Positions 42,563 through 51,964 are shown, numbered from the stretch's first letter. The stretch: 64,000 nt of DNA from Pseudomonadota bacterium (GCA_018240595.1 JAFEFL010000064.1:307047-371046), one strand, 5' to 3'. Program-made: numbers and translations. Notes: a model not told the origin generated them from the sequence alone.

Positions 42563-44827
42563 TTAGCCGCTGATATTGAAGGCGGCGATGGCCGCCATGT
42601 TGACGATCTGGGTGTCCTTGGCGCCGAGCGGCACCAGTTGCACCGAACGGTCGAGGCCGACCAGCAGCGGACCGATCACGGTGGCGCCGCCGAGTTCCTG
42701 CAGCATCTTGGTCGAGATCGACGCCGAGTGGAACGCCGGCATCACCAGCACATTGGCCGGGCCCGACAGGCGGTTGAACGGATAGGCCACGGCGAGTTCC
42801 GGATTGAGCGCGACGTCGGCGGCCATGTCGCCTTCATACTCGAAATCGACGCGGCGCTGATCGAGGATCCGCACCGCATCGATGACTTTTTCGGAGCGCT
42901 CGCCGGCCGGATGGCCGAAGGTCGAGAACGCCAGCATGCCGACGCGCGGCACGTAACCCAGACGCTTGGCGACACCGGCGGCCTCGATGGCGATGTCGGC
43001 GAGTTCCTCGCCGCTCGGCAGTTCGGTGATTGCGGTGTCGGCGACCAGCACGGTGCGGCCGCGCGCCACCACCAGCGACAGGCCGATGACGCGGTGCCCG
43101 GGTTTGGGATCGATGACACGGCGCACGTCTTCCAGCGCCACCGAAAAATTGCGGGTGACGCCGGCAACCATGGCGTCGGCGTCGCCATTCGCCACCATCA
43201 GCGCGGCGAAGTGGTTGCGGTCGGTGTTCACCAGGCGCTGGCAGTCGCGCAGCAGGTAGCCGCGGCGCTGCAGGCGCTCGTAGAGATAGTTGAGATAGAC
43301 GCCGTTGCGCTTCGACAGCGCGGCGTTGATCACCTCAATACCGTTACCGAGTTCGATGCCGGCTTCCTTCGCGGTTTCCTTGACGCGGTCCTCGCGGCCG
43401 ACCAGCAGCGCGGTGCCGAGCCCCTGTGTGACGAAAGACGCGGCGGCGCGGATGACCTGCTCTTCCTCGCCCTCGGCGAAGACGACGCGCTGCGGCGAAC
43501 GGCGCAGGCGCGCGTAGATTTGCTGCAGCGTGCCGGCGATCGGATCGCGGCGGGCGCTGAGCTGGTGCTTGTAGGCCTCCATGTCCTCGATCGGCTTGCG
43601 CGCGACGCCGGTCTCCATCGCCGCCTTGGCCACCGCCGGCGGTACATAGGACATCAGGCGCGGATCGAACGGCGTCGGGATGATGTATTCCGGGCCAAAC
43701 TTGAGGCGGCCGCCATAGGTGGCCGCGACTTCGTCCGGCACGTCCTCGCGCGCGAGCTGGGCGAGCGCCTTCGCCGCGGCGATCTTCATTTCCATGTTGA
43801 TGGTCGAGGCGCGCACGTCGAGCGCGCCGCGGAAGATGAAGGGGAAGCCGAGCACGTTGTTGATCTGGTTCGGATAGTCCGAGCGGCCGGTCGCCATGAT
43901 GGCATCGTCACGCACCTCGGCGACTTCCTCGGCGGTGATTTCCGGGTCCGGATTGGCCATGGCGAAGATGATCGGCTTGGCCGCCATCGACTTGACCATC
44001 TCCTTGGTCACCGCGCCCTTGGCCGACAGGCCGAAGAACACGTCGGCGCCCTTCAGCGCGTCCTCGAGCGAGCGCGCCTTGGTCTCGACGGCGTAACCCG
44101 ACTTCCACTGGTTCATGCCGTCGGTACGGCCTTTGTAGATCACGCCCTTGGTGTCGCAGAGGATGAGGTTGTTGGGCGGGAAGCCCATGGCGCGCAGGAG
44201 CTCGAGGCAGGCGATGCCGGCGGCGCCGGCGCCGTTGCAGACGAGCTTGGTGTTCTTGATATCGCGGCCGGTCATTTCCAGCGCGTTGATGAGACCGGCG
44301 GCGGAGATGATCGCGGTGCCGTGCTGGTCGTCATGGAACACCGGGATGTCCATGACCTCGCGCAGCTTCTGCTCGATGATGAAGCACTCGGGCGCCTTGA
44401 TGTCCTCGAGATTGATACCGCCCCAGCCGGCGCCGAGATATTTGACGCAGTTGATGAAGGCTTCCGGATCCTCGGTCGAGACTTCCAGATCGATGGAGTC
44501 GATGTCGGCGAACCGCTTGAACAGCACCGCCTTGCCTTCCATCACGGGCTTCGCCGCCAGCGCGCCGCGGTTGCCGAGGCCGAGAATGGCTGTGCCGTTG
44601 GTGATGACGGCAACGAAATTGCCCTTGGTGGTGAGTTCGTAGGCTTTGGCCGGATCGTCCGCGATCGCCAGCACGGGCACCGCGACGCCGGGCGAATAGG
44701 CCAGCGACAAATCGCGCTGGGTCGCCATCGGCTTGGTGGCGATGACCTCCAGTTTGCCGGGCCGGCCGGTCGAGTGGAAATTCAGGGCTTCCTGGTCGGT
44801 GAAGGTCGGGCGCGGGCGTTTGGCCAT
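42563..44827 (-). CDS. maeB: NADP-dependent malic enzyme fused to a phosphotransacetylase-like domain
   Basis: 754 residues. The N-terminal malic enzyme (about 1-430) contains LSLAYSPGVAVP, KGNFVAVITNGTAILGLGNR and KLVCNGAGAAGIACLELLRA (NADP site). The C-terminal phosphate acetyltransferase-like domain (about 430-754) contains RRSPQRVVFAEGEEEQVIRA and is usually regulatory, binding acetyl-CoA. It decarboxylates malate to pyruvate with NADPH. The ATG at 44827 has GGAG upstream and is preferred to a GTG two codons earlier. Confidence 0.95.
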   Translation of the reverse strand: MAKRPRPTFTDQEALNFHSTGRPGKLEVIATKPMATQRDLSLAYSPGVAVPVLAIADDPAKAYELTTKGNFVAVITNGTAILGLGNRGALAAKPVMEGKAVLFKRFADIDSIDLEVSTEDPEAFINCVKYLGAGWGGINLEDIKAPECFIIEQKLREVMDIPVFHDDQHGTAIISAAGLINALEMTGRDIKNTKLVCNGAGAAGIACLELLRAMGFPPNNLILCDTKGVIYKGRTDGMNQWKSGYAVETKARSLEDALKGADVFFGLSAKGAVTKEMVKSMAAKPIIFAMANPDPEITAEEVAEVRDDAIMATGRSDYPNQINNVLGFPFIFRGALDVRASTINMEMKIAAAKALAQLAREDVPDEVAATYGGRLKFGPEYIIPTPFDPRLMSYVPPAVAKAAMETGVARKPIEDMEAYKHQLSARRDPIAGTLQQIYARLRRSPQRVVFAEGEEEQVIRAAASFVTQGLGTALLVGREDRVKETAKEAGIELGNGIEVINAALSKRNGVYLNYLYERLQRRGYLLRDCQRLVNTDRNHFAALMVANGDADAMVAGVTRNFSVALEDVRRVIDPKPGHRVIGLSLVVARGRTVLVADTAITELPSGEELADIAIEAAGVAKRLGYVPRVGMLAFSTFGHPAGERSEKVIDAVRILDQRRVDFEYEGDMAADVALNPELAVAYPFNRLSGPANVLVMPAFHSASISTKMLQELGGATVIGPLLVGLDRSVQLVPLGAKDTQIVNMAAIAAFNISG

Positions 44828-45052
44828 TTTCACTCCATGGGACGGTCAGCTTTTCTTTCCCCGGAGACGTCCGCGGCCAAGCTGTTCCTTCAACCTCTAC
44901 CGGAAGGCGTGGGCGGAACTCAAGGCAAGGCGCCTATCCCGAGTTGTGGGGGCCCGCCGGTAGCCGATTGGCGCCTTTGGGCAGGGTTGAAGGACGGCCC
45001 GCCGCAGGCTACTGAGCGGAAATCCGCCGCTTTTGCCCCCGACGTTGGACCC

Positions 45053-45370
45053 ATGATCCGCTTTTTGCTGCGTGCGCTCGGTTTGTTCGGCCTGGCCGCC
45101 GCCTTCGTTCTGGTCATTTACGACGGCACCAAGTCGATCGCCGGGAACAAGCTGTTCCTGACCAGCGTCGGCGACCTCTGGACCCTGCTCAATCCCAAGA
45201 GCCTGGCGGCGATCAAACCGCTGGTGTCGCCTTATGCCAGCGGCATGCTGTGGGACCCCGTGACGGTGACGTTCCTGTCCTGGCCGGCCTGGGCCGTGCT
45301 TGGCGTCGTCGCCATCATCTTCTTGCTGCTCGGCCGTCCGCGGCGGCCGCTGATCGGCTACGCGCGCTGA
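45053..45370 (+). CDS. Small conserved membrane protein, unknown function
   Basis: 105 residues with two membrane helices: IRFLLRALGLFGLAAAFVLV near the N-terminus and SWPAWAVLGVVAIIFLLLGR near the C-terminus. Between them lies a soluble loop rich in Ser/Leu/Lys (TSVGDLWTLLNPKSLAAIKP). Such proteins are common, undescribed, in Bradyrhizobium relatives. The frame is open far upstream opposite maeB, but only the part from the ATG at 45053 looks like protein. It is divergent from maeB and 114 bp before msrA. Confidence 0.8.
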   Translation: MIRFLLRALGLFGLAAAFVLVIYDGTKSIAGNKLFLTSVGDLWTLLNPKSLAAIKPLVSPYASGMLWDPVTVTFLSWPAWAVLGVVAIIFLLLGRPRRPLIGYAR

Positions 45371-45484
45371 CGGGTCTCGCGCCCGCGCATCACGGCGTCC
45401 TGGCTCAGTCGTGATCGGACTGCCGTACCGGAACTCCCCGCGAGTGCTTATATTGGGCGCAAGAAATTGCGGGAGAACCAAGCC

Positions 45485-46156
45485 ATGTTCGGATTCAAGA
45501 AAGTTTCCATGCCGACCAGGGATGAGGCGCTGCCGGGCCGCGCCAGCGAGATCCCCACGGCGGATGAGCATTTCGTCAATCACCACGCGCTGAAAGGGCC
45601 GTATCCGGCGGGCAGCGAGAAAGCCTTGTTCGGGCTCGGCTGCTTCTGGGGCGCGGAGCGCAAGTTCTGGCAGCTCGGCGACGGCGTCTATGTCACCGCG
45701 GTCGGCTATGCCGGCGGCGTGACGCCGAACCCGACTTATGAAGAGGTCTGTTGCGGCCGCACCGGGCATAACGAGGTCGTGCTGGTGGTCTATGACCCCA
45801 AGAAGGTGAGCTACGACACGCTGCTCAAGACCTTCTGGGAAAGCCATGACCCGACGCAGGGCATGCGTCAGGGCAACGATATCGGTACGCAGTATCGCTC
45901 CGGCATTTACACTTTCTCGCCGGAGCAGAAGGCGGCCGCCGAAACGTCCAAGGCGATATACGAGCAGGCGTTGAAGAAGCAGGGCTACCGGCCGATCACG
46001 ACCGAGATCGTCGATGCCCCGCCGTTCTACTTCGCCGAGGACTATCACCAGCAGTATCTGGCCAAAAACCCCTATGGCTACTGCGGTCTCGGCGGCACCG
46101 GCGTGTCCTGTCCGATCGGCACCGGGGTCAAGGCCGCGGCTGGCGCGACCGCGTAA
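45485..46156 (+). CDS. msrA: Peptide-methionine (S)-S-oxide reductase MsrA
   Basis: 223 residues. The catalytic GCFWG motif is present (FGLGCFWGAERKFWQLG), with VGYAGGVTPNPTYEEVCCGR and GNDIGTQYRSGIY. The resolving Cys candidates are in YGYCGLGGTGVSCPIG near the C-terminus. It repairs the S-epimer of methionine sulphoxide. The ATG at 45485 has GGGAGAACC upstream. A family B palindrome follows it. Confidence 0.96.
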   Translation: MFGFKKVSMPTRDEALPGRASEIPTADEHFVNHHALKGPYPAGSEKALFGLGCFWGAERKFWQLGDGVYVTAVGYAGGVTPNPTYEEVCCGRTGHNEVVLVVYDPKKVSYDTLLKTFWESHDPTQGMRQGNDIGTQYRSGIYTFSPEQKAAAETSKAIYEQALKKQGYRPITTEIVDAPPFYFAEDYHQQYLAKNPYGYCGLGGTGVSCPIGTGVKAAAGATA

Positions 46157-46161
46157 ACCAG

Positions 46162-46317
46162 CGTCATTCCGGGACGTCCGGCAGGCCCGAAGGGCAGGCC
46201 GGACGGGCCCGGAATCCATACCCCCGGCGCTGGGGTCATGGATTCCGGGCTCGCTCGCCAAAGCGCGTCGAAGACGCGCGTGAACGCGCTGATGCTGGCT
46301 CGCGCCCCGGAATGACG
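46162..46317. repeat. Bipartite intergenic palindrome, family B (long copy)
   Basis: It starts GCGTCATTCCGGGACG and ends CGCGCCCCGGAATGACG. The inner ends are CCCGGAATCCAT and ATGGATTCCGGGCT, matching 15135-15234. Additional small hairpins lie in both halves (CCGGCAGGCCC and GGGCAGGCCGG; GCGCGTCGAAGACGCGC). Confidence 0.75.
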
Positions 46318-46392
46318 AAGCAGTCAGACTTTCTTAACCATATAAAGCGTTAATCGGGCTCCAATTTCGGTCTGTGGCCCGGATTCGCTTTG

Positions 46393-47424
46393 ATGCGGAA
46401 TTCCCGATTTTTACTGGTGCTGATGCTCGCGCTCGCGGCCGCCGGCTGCGCGCGCAAGACCGCCCAGACATATTACATCATCGATCCGCAGACCGGGCAG
46501 CCGGTGCCGGTGATCACCCAGCACCAGCAGATGGCGCAGGCTCAGGCGCCGCAAGGCTACGGCCAGCCGGCCTATCCGCAGCCTTACGGAGCGCCAATGG
46601 CGCAGGCGCCGCTGCCGTCGCGCACGCTGTATTCGAGTTCGCCGGCCTATGCGCAGCAGGCTTACGCCGCCCAGCAGCCGGTCTATGCGCCCGCGCCCTA
46701 CGCCCAGCCGCAGGCCGCACAGGCATATGCGGCGCCGGTCCCGCAGGCCGCGCCGTCGCGCAGCGCTTCGACCGGTCGCGGGTTGTTCAGTTCGCGCGGC
46801 CGCGGCCGCGCTCAAGCTTATGCACCGCCGCAGCCCGCGGTGCAGCAGCCCTACGTCGCGCAATATGTGCCGCCCGCAGCAGCGGCGGCGCAGGCTTCCG
46901 CGCCGCGCGGCGGGCCCTACGTGCCGGCGCCGAATTACGGGTATGCCGCGGTGTCACCCACGGCGCCCGCCTATACACTCGACTCCGGCGACAAGCTGCG
47001 CGTCGTCGTGTTCGGCCAGGACGGCATCACCAACAGCTACACCGTAGACGCCGGCGGCAACGTCAATCTGCCGCTGATCGGCACCGTGCCGGCGCGCGGC
47101 ACCACTACGCAGCAACTTGCCAAGTCGATCGCGGACCGCCTGCGCCAGGGCTATGTGCGCGAGCCGCATGTCACGGTCGAGGTCGAGACCTACCGGCCGT
47201 TCTTCATTCTCGGCGAGGTCACGACGCCCGGGCAGTATCCTTACGTCGCCAACATGACGGTCGAGACCGCGGTCGCGATTGCCGGCGGCTTTAGCGCCCG
47301 CGCCTCGAAGAAGACCGTCGAGCTGACGCGCAATTCGACGACGCAGCGCATGCGCGGCGACGTGCCGCTGAGCTATCCGCTGCAGCCGGGCGACACCATC
47401 GTCGTCAAGGAACGCTGGTTCTAG
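46393..47424 (+). CDS. Polysaccharide export outer-membrane lipoprotein (Wza/BexD family)
   Basis: 343 residues. A lipoprotein signal peptide ends LALAAAGC with lipid Cys at 20 and Ala next, so outer-membrane sorting is expected. Residues about 45-185 are low-complexity Ala/Pro/Gln/Tyr, an unusual long linker. The Poly_export domain begins YTLDSGDKLRVVVFGQDGIT (about 195), followed by an SLBB-type domain (PFFILGEVTTPGQYPYV) and RPGDT-like LQPGDTIVVKERWF. It would form the export pore for a capsule or exopolysaccharide. No polymerase or co-polymerase gene is adjacent. Confidence 0.9.
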   Translation: MRNSRFLLVLMLALAAAGCARKTAQTYYIIDPQTGQPVPVITQHQQMAQAQAPQGYGQPAYPQPYGAPMAQAPLPSRTLYSSSPAYAQQAYAAQQPVYAPAPYAQPQAAQAYAAPVPQAAPSRSASTGRGLFSSRGRGRAQAYAPPQPAVQQPYVAQYVPPAAAAAQASAPRGGPYVPAPNYGYAAVSPTAPAYTLDSGDKLRVVVFGQDGITNSYTVDAGGNVNLPLIGTVPARGTTTQQLAKSIADRLRQGYVREPHVTVEVETYRPFFILGEVTTPGQYPYVANMTVETAVAIAGGFSARASKKTVELTRNSTTQRMRGDVPLSYPLQPGDTIVVKERWF

Positions 47425-47481
47425 GCCGACGCTTCGGCGGCGGCCGAACCATGCGATGCGCGCATGCGCTAGAATGGCGCC

Positions 47482-48402
47482 ATGACCGACGCCACGAGCG
47501 CTGCCAAGCCGCATCTTCCCGTCGAACTCGCGCTGCTCGTCGCGCTCGCCACCGTGTGGGGCGCCTCCTACACTTTCATCAAAGTCGGCGTCGCCTCCAT
47601 CCCGCCGGTCACGTTGATCGCGGCGCGCACCTTGATCGCCGGGCTCATTCTCCTGGCGGTGATCCGCTGGCGCGGCCTCGTCCTGCCGCGCGATGCGCGG
47701 ACCTGGCGGCGGTTCATGGTTCAGGCCTGCCTCAACAGCGCCATCCCGTTCACCTTGATCGCCTGGGCGGAGCGCAGCATCGACGCCGGGCTCGCCGTCA
47801 TTCTCAATTCGACGTCGCCGATCTTCACCTTCCTCATCACCGCCGCGGTCACGCGCCATGAATCGCTGACCGGGCGCAAGCTGATCGGCATCGCCGCGGG
47901 CCTCACCGGCACCTGCCTGATCGTCGGTGTCGAAGCGCTCGGTGGTCTCGGCCGCGACCTCATTGCGCAACTCGCGGTCATCGCCGCGACGGTGTGTTAC
48001 GCCGGCGCGGCCATCTTCGGCCGCCGCTTCAAGGGGCTCGATCCGATCATGCCGGCGGCCGGGTCGCTGATCTGCGGCGCCGTCATTCTGGTGCCGGCGA
48101 GCCTGCTCATCGACCGGCCGTGGACGCTGGCGCCCTCGGCGGCATCGCTGCAGGCGCTGCTCGGCCTGTCGGTGATCTCGACGGCGCTCGCCTTCACCAT
48201 CTATTTCCGTCTTCTGGAAACTTTGGGCTCGGTCGGCACCACGGCGCAGGCTTATCTGCGCGTGCCGATCGGCGTTGTGATCGGCGTCGTCTTCCTCGGC
48301 GAACAGCCGACCTCGACGGCGTGGATCGGCCTTATCTGCGTCATCGTCGGCGTCGCGGCGATGAGCATTCCGCCGCGACATCGGGCCGATATTGCGCGGT
48401 AG
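47482..48402 (+). CDS. EamA/DMT-family transporter
   Basis: 306 residues with ten predicted membrane helices in two EamA repeats: ALLVALATVWGASYTFIKVG in the first and IAATVCYAGAAIFGRRFKGL in the second. LGSVGTTAQAYLRVPIGVVI is the usual end of repeat two. It is probably a metabolite exporter; substrate unknown. It starts 57 bp after the export lipoprotein. Confidence 0.88.
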   Translation: MTDATSAAKPHLPVELALLVALATVWGASYTFIKVGVASIPPVTLIAARTLIAGLILLAVIRWRGLVLPRDARTWRRFMVQACLNSAIPFTLIAWAERSIDAGLAVILNSTSPIFTFLITAAVTRHESLTGRKLIGIAAGLTGTCLIVGVEALGGLGRDLIAQLAVIAATVCYAGAAIFGRRFKGLDPIMPAAGSLICGAVILVPASLLIDRPWTLAPSAASLQALLGLSVISTALAFTIYFRLLETLGSVGTTAQAYLRVPIGVVIGVVFLGEQPTSTAWIGLICVIVGVAAMSIPPRHRADIAR

Positions 48403-48417
48403 GAATCAGGCGCGCCA

Positions 48418-49089
48418 TTACGCCAGATGCTTGGCGAAGAATTCGTAGGTGCGCTTCCAGGCGAGGTCGGACGCTTCCTTGCGGAACGAGGCCCGTTCGT
48501 CGCAGGCAAAGCCGTGCGGCGCGCCGGGATAGGTGTAGATCTCGGCCGGCCGCTGCTTCTGCTTGATCTCCTCGACCACGGTCATCGGGATGCCCTGGTC
48601 GTCTTCGCCGAAATGCATCTGCATCGGGCATTTCGGCTTCTCGTCGGCAAACTTGGCGATGGCGCCGCCGTAGAACGACACGCCGGCGGCGAAGCCGGGA
48701 ATGCGGCAGGCGGCGAGGAACGAAGCGGTGCCGCCCATGCAGAAGCCGATGACGCCGAGCGACCCGACGCTGCGGATATTGGCCTGCGCCGCCGCCATGT
48801 CGAGGACCATGTGGTCCCAGTTGATGTTGCCGAGATAGCTGCGCGCATGCGCGACCTCGTCGGGCGTGTAGCCGCATTCGAAGTCGCGCACGAAGCGGTC
48901 GAACACCGCCGGCGCGATGGCGGTGTAGCCATTGGCGGCGAGACGGTCGCAGACCTCGCGGATGTGATGATTGACGCCGAAGATTTCCTGAATGACGACG
49001 ACGCCGCCTTTCGGCTTGTCCGCGGCATCGGCGCGATAGGCTCCGAGGGTATGCTTGTCGCTGGTCGTCAGTGTCACCTTCGTGCCCAT
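48418..49089 (-). CDS. Dienelactone hydrolase family protein
   Basis: 223 residues, DLH fold. GGVVVIQEIFGVNHHIREVC is the DLH N-terminal signature with the conserved Glu. The nucleophile Cys is in GVIGFCMGGTASFL, the acid in MHFGEDDQGIP and the His in GAPHGFACDERASF. It has no signal peptide once the start is set at 49089 (MGTKVTLTTSD). It converges on the EamA gene. The true substrate may not be a dienelactone. Confidence 0.9.
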   Translation of the reverse strand: MGTKVTLTTSDKHTLGAYRADAADKPKGGVVVIQEIFGVNHHIREVCDRLAANGYTAIAPAVFDRFVRDFECGYTPDEVAHARSYLGNINWDHMVLDMAAAQANIRSVGSLGVIGFCMGGTASFLAACRIPGFAAGVSFYGGAIAKFADEKPKCPMQMHFGEDDQGIPMTVVEEIKQKQRPAEIYTYPGAPHGFACDERASFRKEASDLAWKRTYEFFAKHLA

Positions 49090-49189
49090 GGCAGCGTTCC
49101 TCCGAACCGAATTATGCCGATGTCGTTGCGGCTTTCTAGCACGCGGCTTGTGCCGCGTCATTCCGGGTCACGTCTGCACAGCGTAACGA

Positions 49190-50188
49190 TCAGATAAACA
49201 AACCGGCCAGCAACTCGTATGAATGTTTGCGTGCCTCGTGGTCGTAAATCATGGTCGTGACCATGACTTCGTCGGCCTGCGTCGCCGCGATCAGCGCGTC
49301 GAGCCTGGCCTTCACCGTCGTGGGCGAGCCCACCGACAGCTTGACGCGGTTCTGCGCGACGCGGGCGCGCTCGGCCGGCGAATACGGATAGGCCAAGGCC
49401 TCTTCCGGCGATGCCAGCGGCAGGAACTCGCCCTTGTTGCGGCGGGTGAGATTGAGATCGACGGTCGAGGCGAGACGATCGGCCTCCGCGTCGGTGTCGG
49501 CGCAAACGACGTGAGTGCCGAGAATGGCGTAAGGCTTGTCGTGCGAGACCGACGGTTTGAAGTTCTCCCGATAGATGCGCATCGCTTCCTCGGCCGGGAA
49601 GGTGGCGAAGTGATGCGCGAAGGCGAACGCCGCGCCGATCTGGCCGGCGAGCTGGGCGCTGTAATCGGACGAGCCGAGCAGGAAGATCGGCGGCAGCTTC
49701 ACCTCCGCCGGCATGGCATGGACCTTGCTGAACGGGTGGTCTTGCGGAAACTGCCGCGTCTCCAGCGCCATCAGTTCGGAGAAACGGTCGAGGAAATCGT
49801 CTTCCTCGCTGATGTTCTGGCGCCGCCGCAGCATATAGGACGTCACCTGGTCGGTGCCGGGCGCGCGGCCAAGGCCGAGGTCGATGCGGTCCGGAAACAG
49901 CGCCTCGAGAACCTTGAAGCGCTCGGCCACGGTCAGTGGCGCGTGATTGGGCAGCATGACGCCGCCGGAACCGACGCGGATGCGCGGCGTCACCGCGGCG
50001 ATTTGCCCGATCATGATGTCCGGCGCCGACGAGGCGATCATCGCCATGTTGTGATGCTCGGCCACCCAGTAGCGCGTGTAGCCGAGCCGGTCGGCAAGCT
50101 TTGCCAGATCCAGCGAGTTGCGCAGCGCCTGGGCGCCGCTGGAGCCGGCCGAAACCGGAGACAGATCAAGGACGGAAAGTGCGGTCAT
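49190..50188 (-). CDS. LLM-class flavin-dependent oxidoreductase
   Basis: 332 residues, luciferase-like TIM barrel. LSVLDLSPVSAGSSGAQALR at the start, RYWVAEHHNMAMIASSAPDI and the IRVGSGGVMLPNHAPLTVAE region are hallmarks of the MsnO8/YhbW-like group. It probably uses FMNH2 and oxygen as a monooxygenase; substrate unknown. It lies 100 bp upstream of the DLH gene on the same strand. Confidence 0.9.
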   Translation of the reverse strand: MTALSVLDLSPVSAGSSGAQALRNSLDLAKLADRLGYTRYWVAEHHNMAMIASSAPDIMIGQIAAVTPRIRVGSGGVMLPNHAPLTVAERFKVLEALFPDRIDLGLGRAPGTDQVTSYMLRRRQNISEEDDFLDRFSELMALETRQFPQDHPFSKVHAMPAEVKLPPIFLLGSSDYSAQLAGQIGAAFAFAHHFATFPAEEAMRIYRENFKPSVSHDKPYAILGTHVVCADTDAEADRLASTVDLNLTRRNKGEFLPLASPEEALAYPYSPAERARVAQNRVKLSVGSPTTVKARLDALIAATQADEVMVTTMIYDHEARKHSYELLAGLFI

Positions 50189-50327
50189 GGCTGCTAGTTA
50201 GTCGCTCCGGCGGCGCTTGACCATGCCCCTTCGGCGTTTGCATGGCCCCCTGTCATTTGCGCTTCACTCCGCCATTCCGCTCGCTATCATGATGCCTATA
50301 TTGCACGAAGACAGAGGGAATTTGCCG

Positions 50328-51308
50328 ATGGCTTCGCTGGCTGAATGGAAAGTACCTGCAACCGCGCAACCGCGGCCGGAGGACTATTCTTACGATCTCG
50401 ACCGGGCTTTGACGTCGATCGTCGGCCTGCATTCGATCGTGCCCAGCGACGCCTTCACCGCCGATACCCTCGGCATCGAACGCGCCGGCAACGGCGTGCT
50501 GATCGGCGACGGGCTGGTGCTGACGGTCGGCTATCTGATCACCGAAGCGGAATCGATCTGGCTGCATCTGTCGGACGGCCGCGTCATGCAGGGTCATGCC
50601 CTCGGCGCCGATCAGGAAACCGGCTTCGGTTTGGTCCAGGTGCTCGGGCGGCCGGGCCTGCCGGCGCTCGAACTTGGCTCGTCGCGTGATGTCGACATCG
50701 GCGACGGTGTCGTCATCGGCGGCGCCGGCGGCCGCACGCATTCAGTGGCGGGCCGTGTCGCCGCCCGGCAGGAATTCGCCGGCTATTGGGAATACCTGCT
50801 CGACAACGCCATCTTCACTTATCCGGCGCACCCGCACTGGGGCGGCACCGGACTGATTTCGTCGCGCGGCGAACTGGTTGGCCTCGGCTCGCTGCAGATC
50901 GAGCGCGCCGCCGACGGCGAAGATTCGCGCAGCGAACATCTCAACATGATGATCCCGACCGATCTGCTGAAGCCGATCCTCGACGACCTCACCAAATTCG
51001 GCCGCGTCAACCGGCCGGTGCGGCCGTGGCTCGGCATCTTCACCACCGAGATCGAGGATCGCCTGATTGCGGTCGGCGTCGCCAGCAAGGGACCGGCGGC
51101 GCGCGCCGAGATCAAAACCGGCGACATGATCGTCGCCGTCGCCGGACAGAAGGTCGCGACCTTGGCCGATCTCTACCGCGCCATCTGGGCACTCGGCACC
51201 GCCGGTGTCGAAGTGCCGCTGACCTTGCATCGCGACGGCGTCACCTTCGACGTGCGCGTCAACTCTTCGGACCGCAGCAAGTTTCTCAAAGGCCCGCAGA
51301 TGCATTGA
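50328..51308 (+). CDS. Cytoplasmic HtrA-like (S1C) pseudoprotease with PDZ domain
   Basis: 326 residues: a trypsin-like double barrel (about 25-215) and one PDZ domain (about 231-312, PWLGIFTTEIEDRL to VALHRDG-like end). Aligned by eye with HtrA/DegP, all three catalytic residues are replaced. The His site (LTNNHVV) is LTVGYLI with Tyr69. The Asp site (TDLAL) is TGFGL with Gly99. The GNSGG Ser site is HWGGT with Gly172. No signal peptide is seen from the ATG at 50328, which follows AGAGGGAA. A binding or scaffold role is inferred. A family A palindrome follows. Confidence 0.8.
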   Translation: MASLAEWKVPATAQPRPEDYSYDLDRALTSIVGLHSIVPSDAFTADTLGIERAGNGVLIGDGLVLTVGYLITEAESIWLHLSDGRVMQGHALGADQETGFGLVQVLGRPGLPALELGSSRDVDIGDGVVIGGAGGRTHSVAGRVAARQEFAGYWEYLLDNAIFTYPAHPHWGGTGLISSRGELVGLGSLQIERAADGEDSRSEHLNMMIPTDLLKPILDDLTKFGRVNRPVRPWLGIFTTEIEDRLIAVGVASKGPAARAEIKTGDMIVAVAGQKVATLADLYRAIWALGTAGVEVPLTLHRDGVTFDVRVNSSDRSKFLKGPQMH

Positions 51309-51332
51309 CATGGGTGAGCGCGTTTGCGTTGC

Positions 51333-51419
51333 CCGTTCGTCCCCGCGAAAGCGGGGACCCAGTTCGGTCACATCGACTTTCCGGCTTTCTGGATTCCCGC
51401 TTTCGCGGGGATGAGCGGA
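51333..51419. repeat. Bipartite intergenic palindrome, family A
   Basis: It starts CCGTTCGTCCCCGCGAAAGC and ends GCTTTCGCGGGGATGAGCGG, with GGACCCAG and CTGGATTCCC at the inner ends. It lies between two convergent genes. Confidence 0.78.
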
Positions 51420-51428
51420 GTCCGTGAC

Positions 51429-51788
51429 TCACCCCACCTTTATCTCATCCACCTTGTTCGGATAAAACGCGAGATGATCCTTGATCTCGGCAACCGCCGG
51501 GAACGGCGTCTCGTAGCTCCACACCGCGTTGTCGGCGGTGCGGCCGCCGCCTGAAATCGTGAAGTAGCTGGCGTCGCCCTTGTAGGGGCAATGCGTGCCA
51601 TGAGCGGTGCGCGTCAGCAGGGCCATGTCGGCGTCGGCGCGCGGGACATAGTAAACAACGGGATAACTGGCTTCTTTAAGCGCCAGGGCCCGCGTCGTGT
51701 CGGCGACGGTCTTGCCGGCGAATTGCACGCGCACGCGCTTTCCTTCGCGCGAGATGGTGATCGGATGGTCCGGTCCGGGCTGTTTCAT
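51429..51788 (-). CDS. DUF427 domain-containing protein
   Basis: 119 residues, one DUF427 domain: RVRVQFAGKTVADTTRALAL, then YPVVYYVPRADADMALLTRT and HCPYKGDASYFTI. The WSYETPFPAVAEIKDHLAFY end is typical. Function unknown; the fold is small and beta-rich. It stands alone. Confidence 0.9.
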   Translation of the reverse strand: MKQPGPDHPITISREGKRVRVQFAGKTVADTTRALALKEASYPVVYYVPRADADMALLTRTAHGTHCPYKGDASYFTISGGGRTADNAVWSYETPFPAVAEIKDHLAFYPNKVDEIKVG

Positions 51789-51964
51789 AACGTCAATTCC
51801 TGTCGTTCGGATGGCTCGATCGGCAAGCTATCGATTTGGTAAGCTAAACGATGTGTTGCCAGTCCCGCGTCAGGCGAATTACGACAAATTGAACGATAAG
51901 CCTTAGCGAAATGACAGAGTTTTGCCGGTAGCGTCGCCCCCATTGGGAAGGGTCAGGCGCGTCC

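Noticed and set aside
42638..45370. A 910-codon open frame on the plus strand opposite maeB
   Set aside because: It is a GC-driven antisense shadow of maeB. Only the last 105 codons (from 45053) have protein-like composition and they are annotated separately.
50217..50327. N-terminal extension (signal peptide) of the HtrA-like protein from the upstream in-frame start
   Set aside because: The 37 extra codons lack a proper signal peptide and the ATG at 50328 has a good ribosome binding site.
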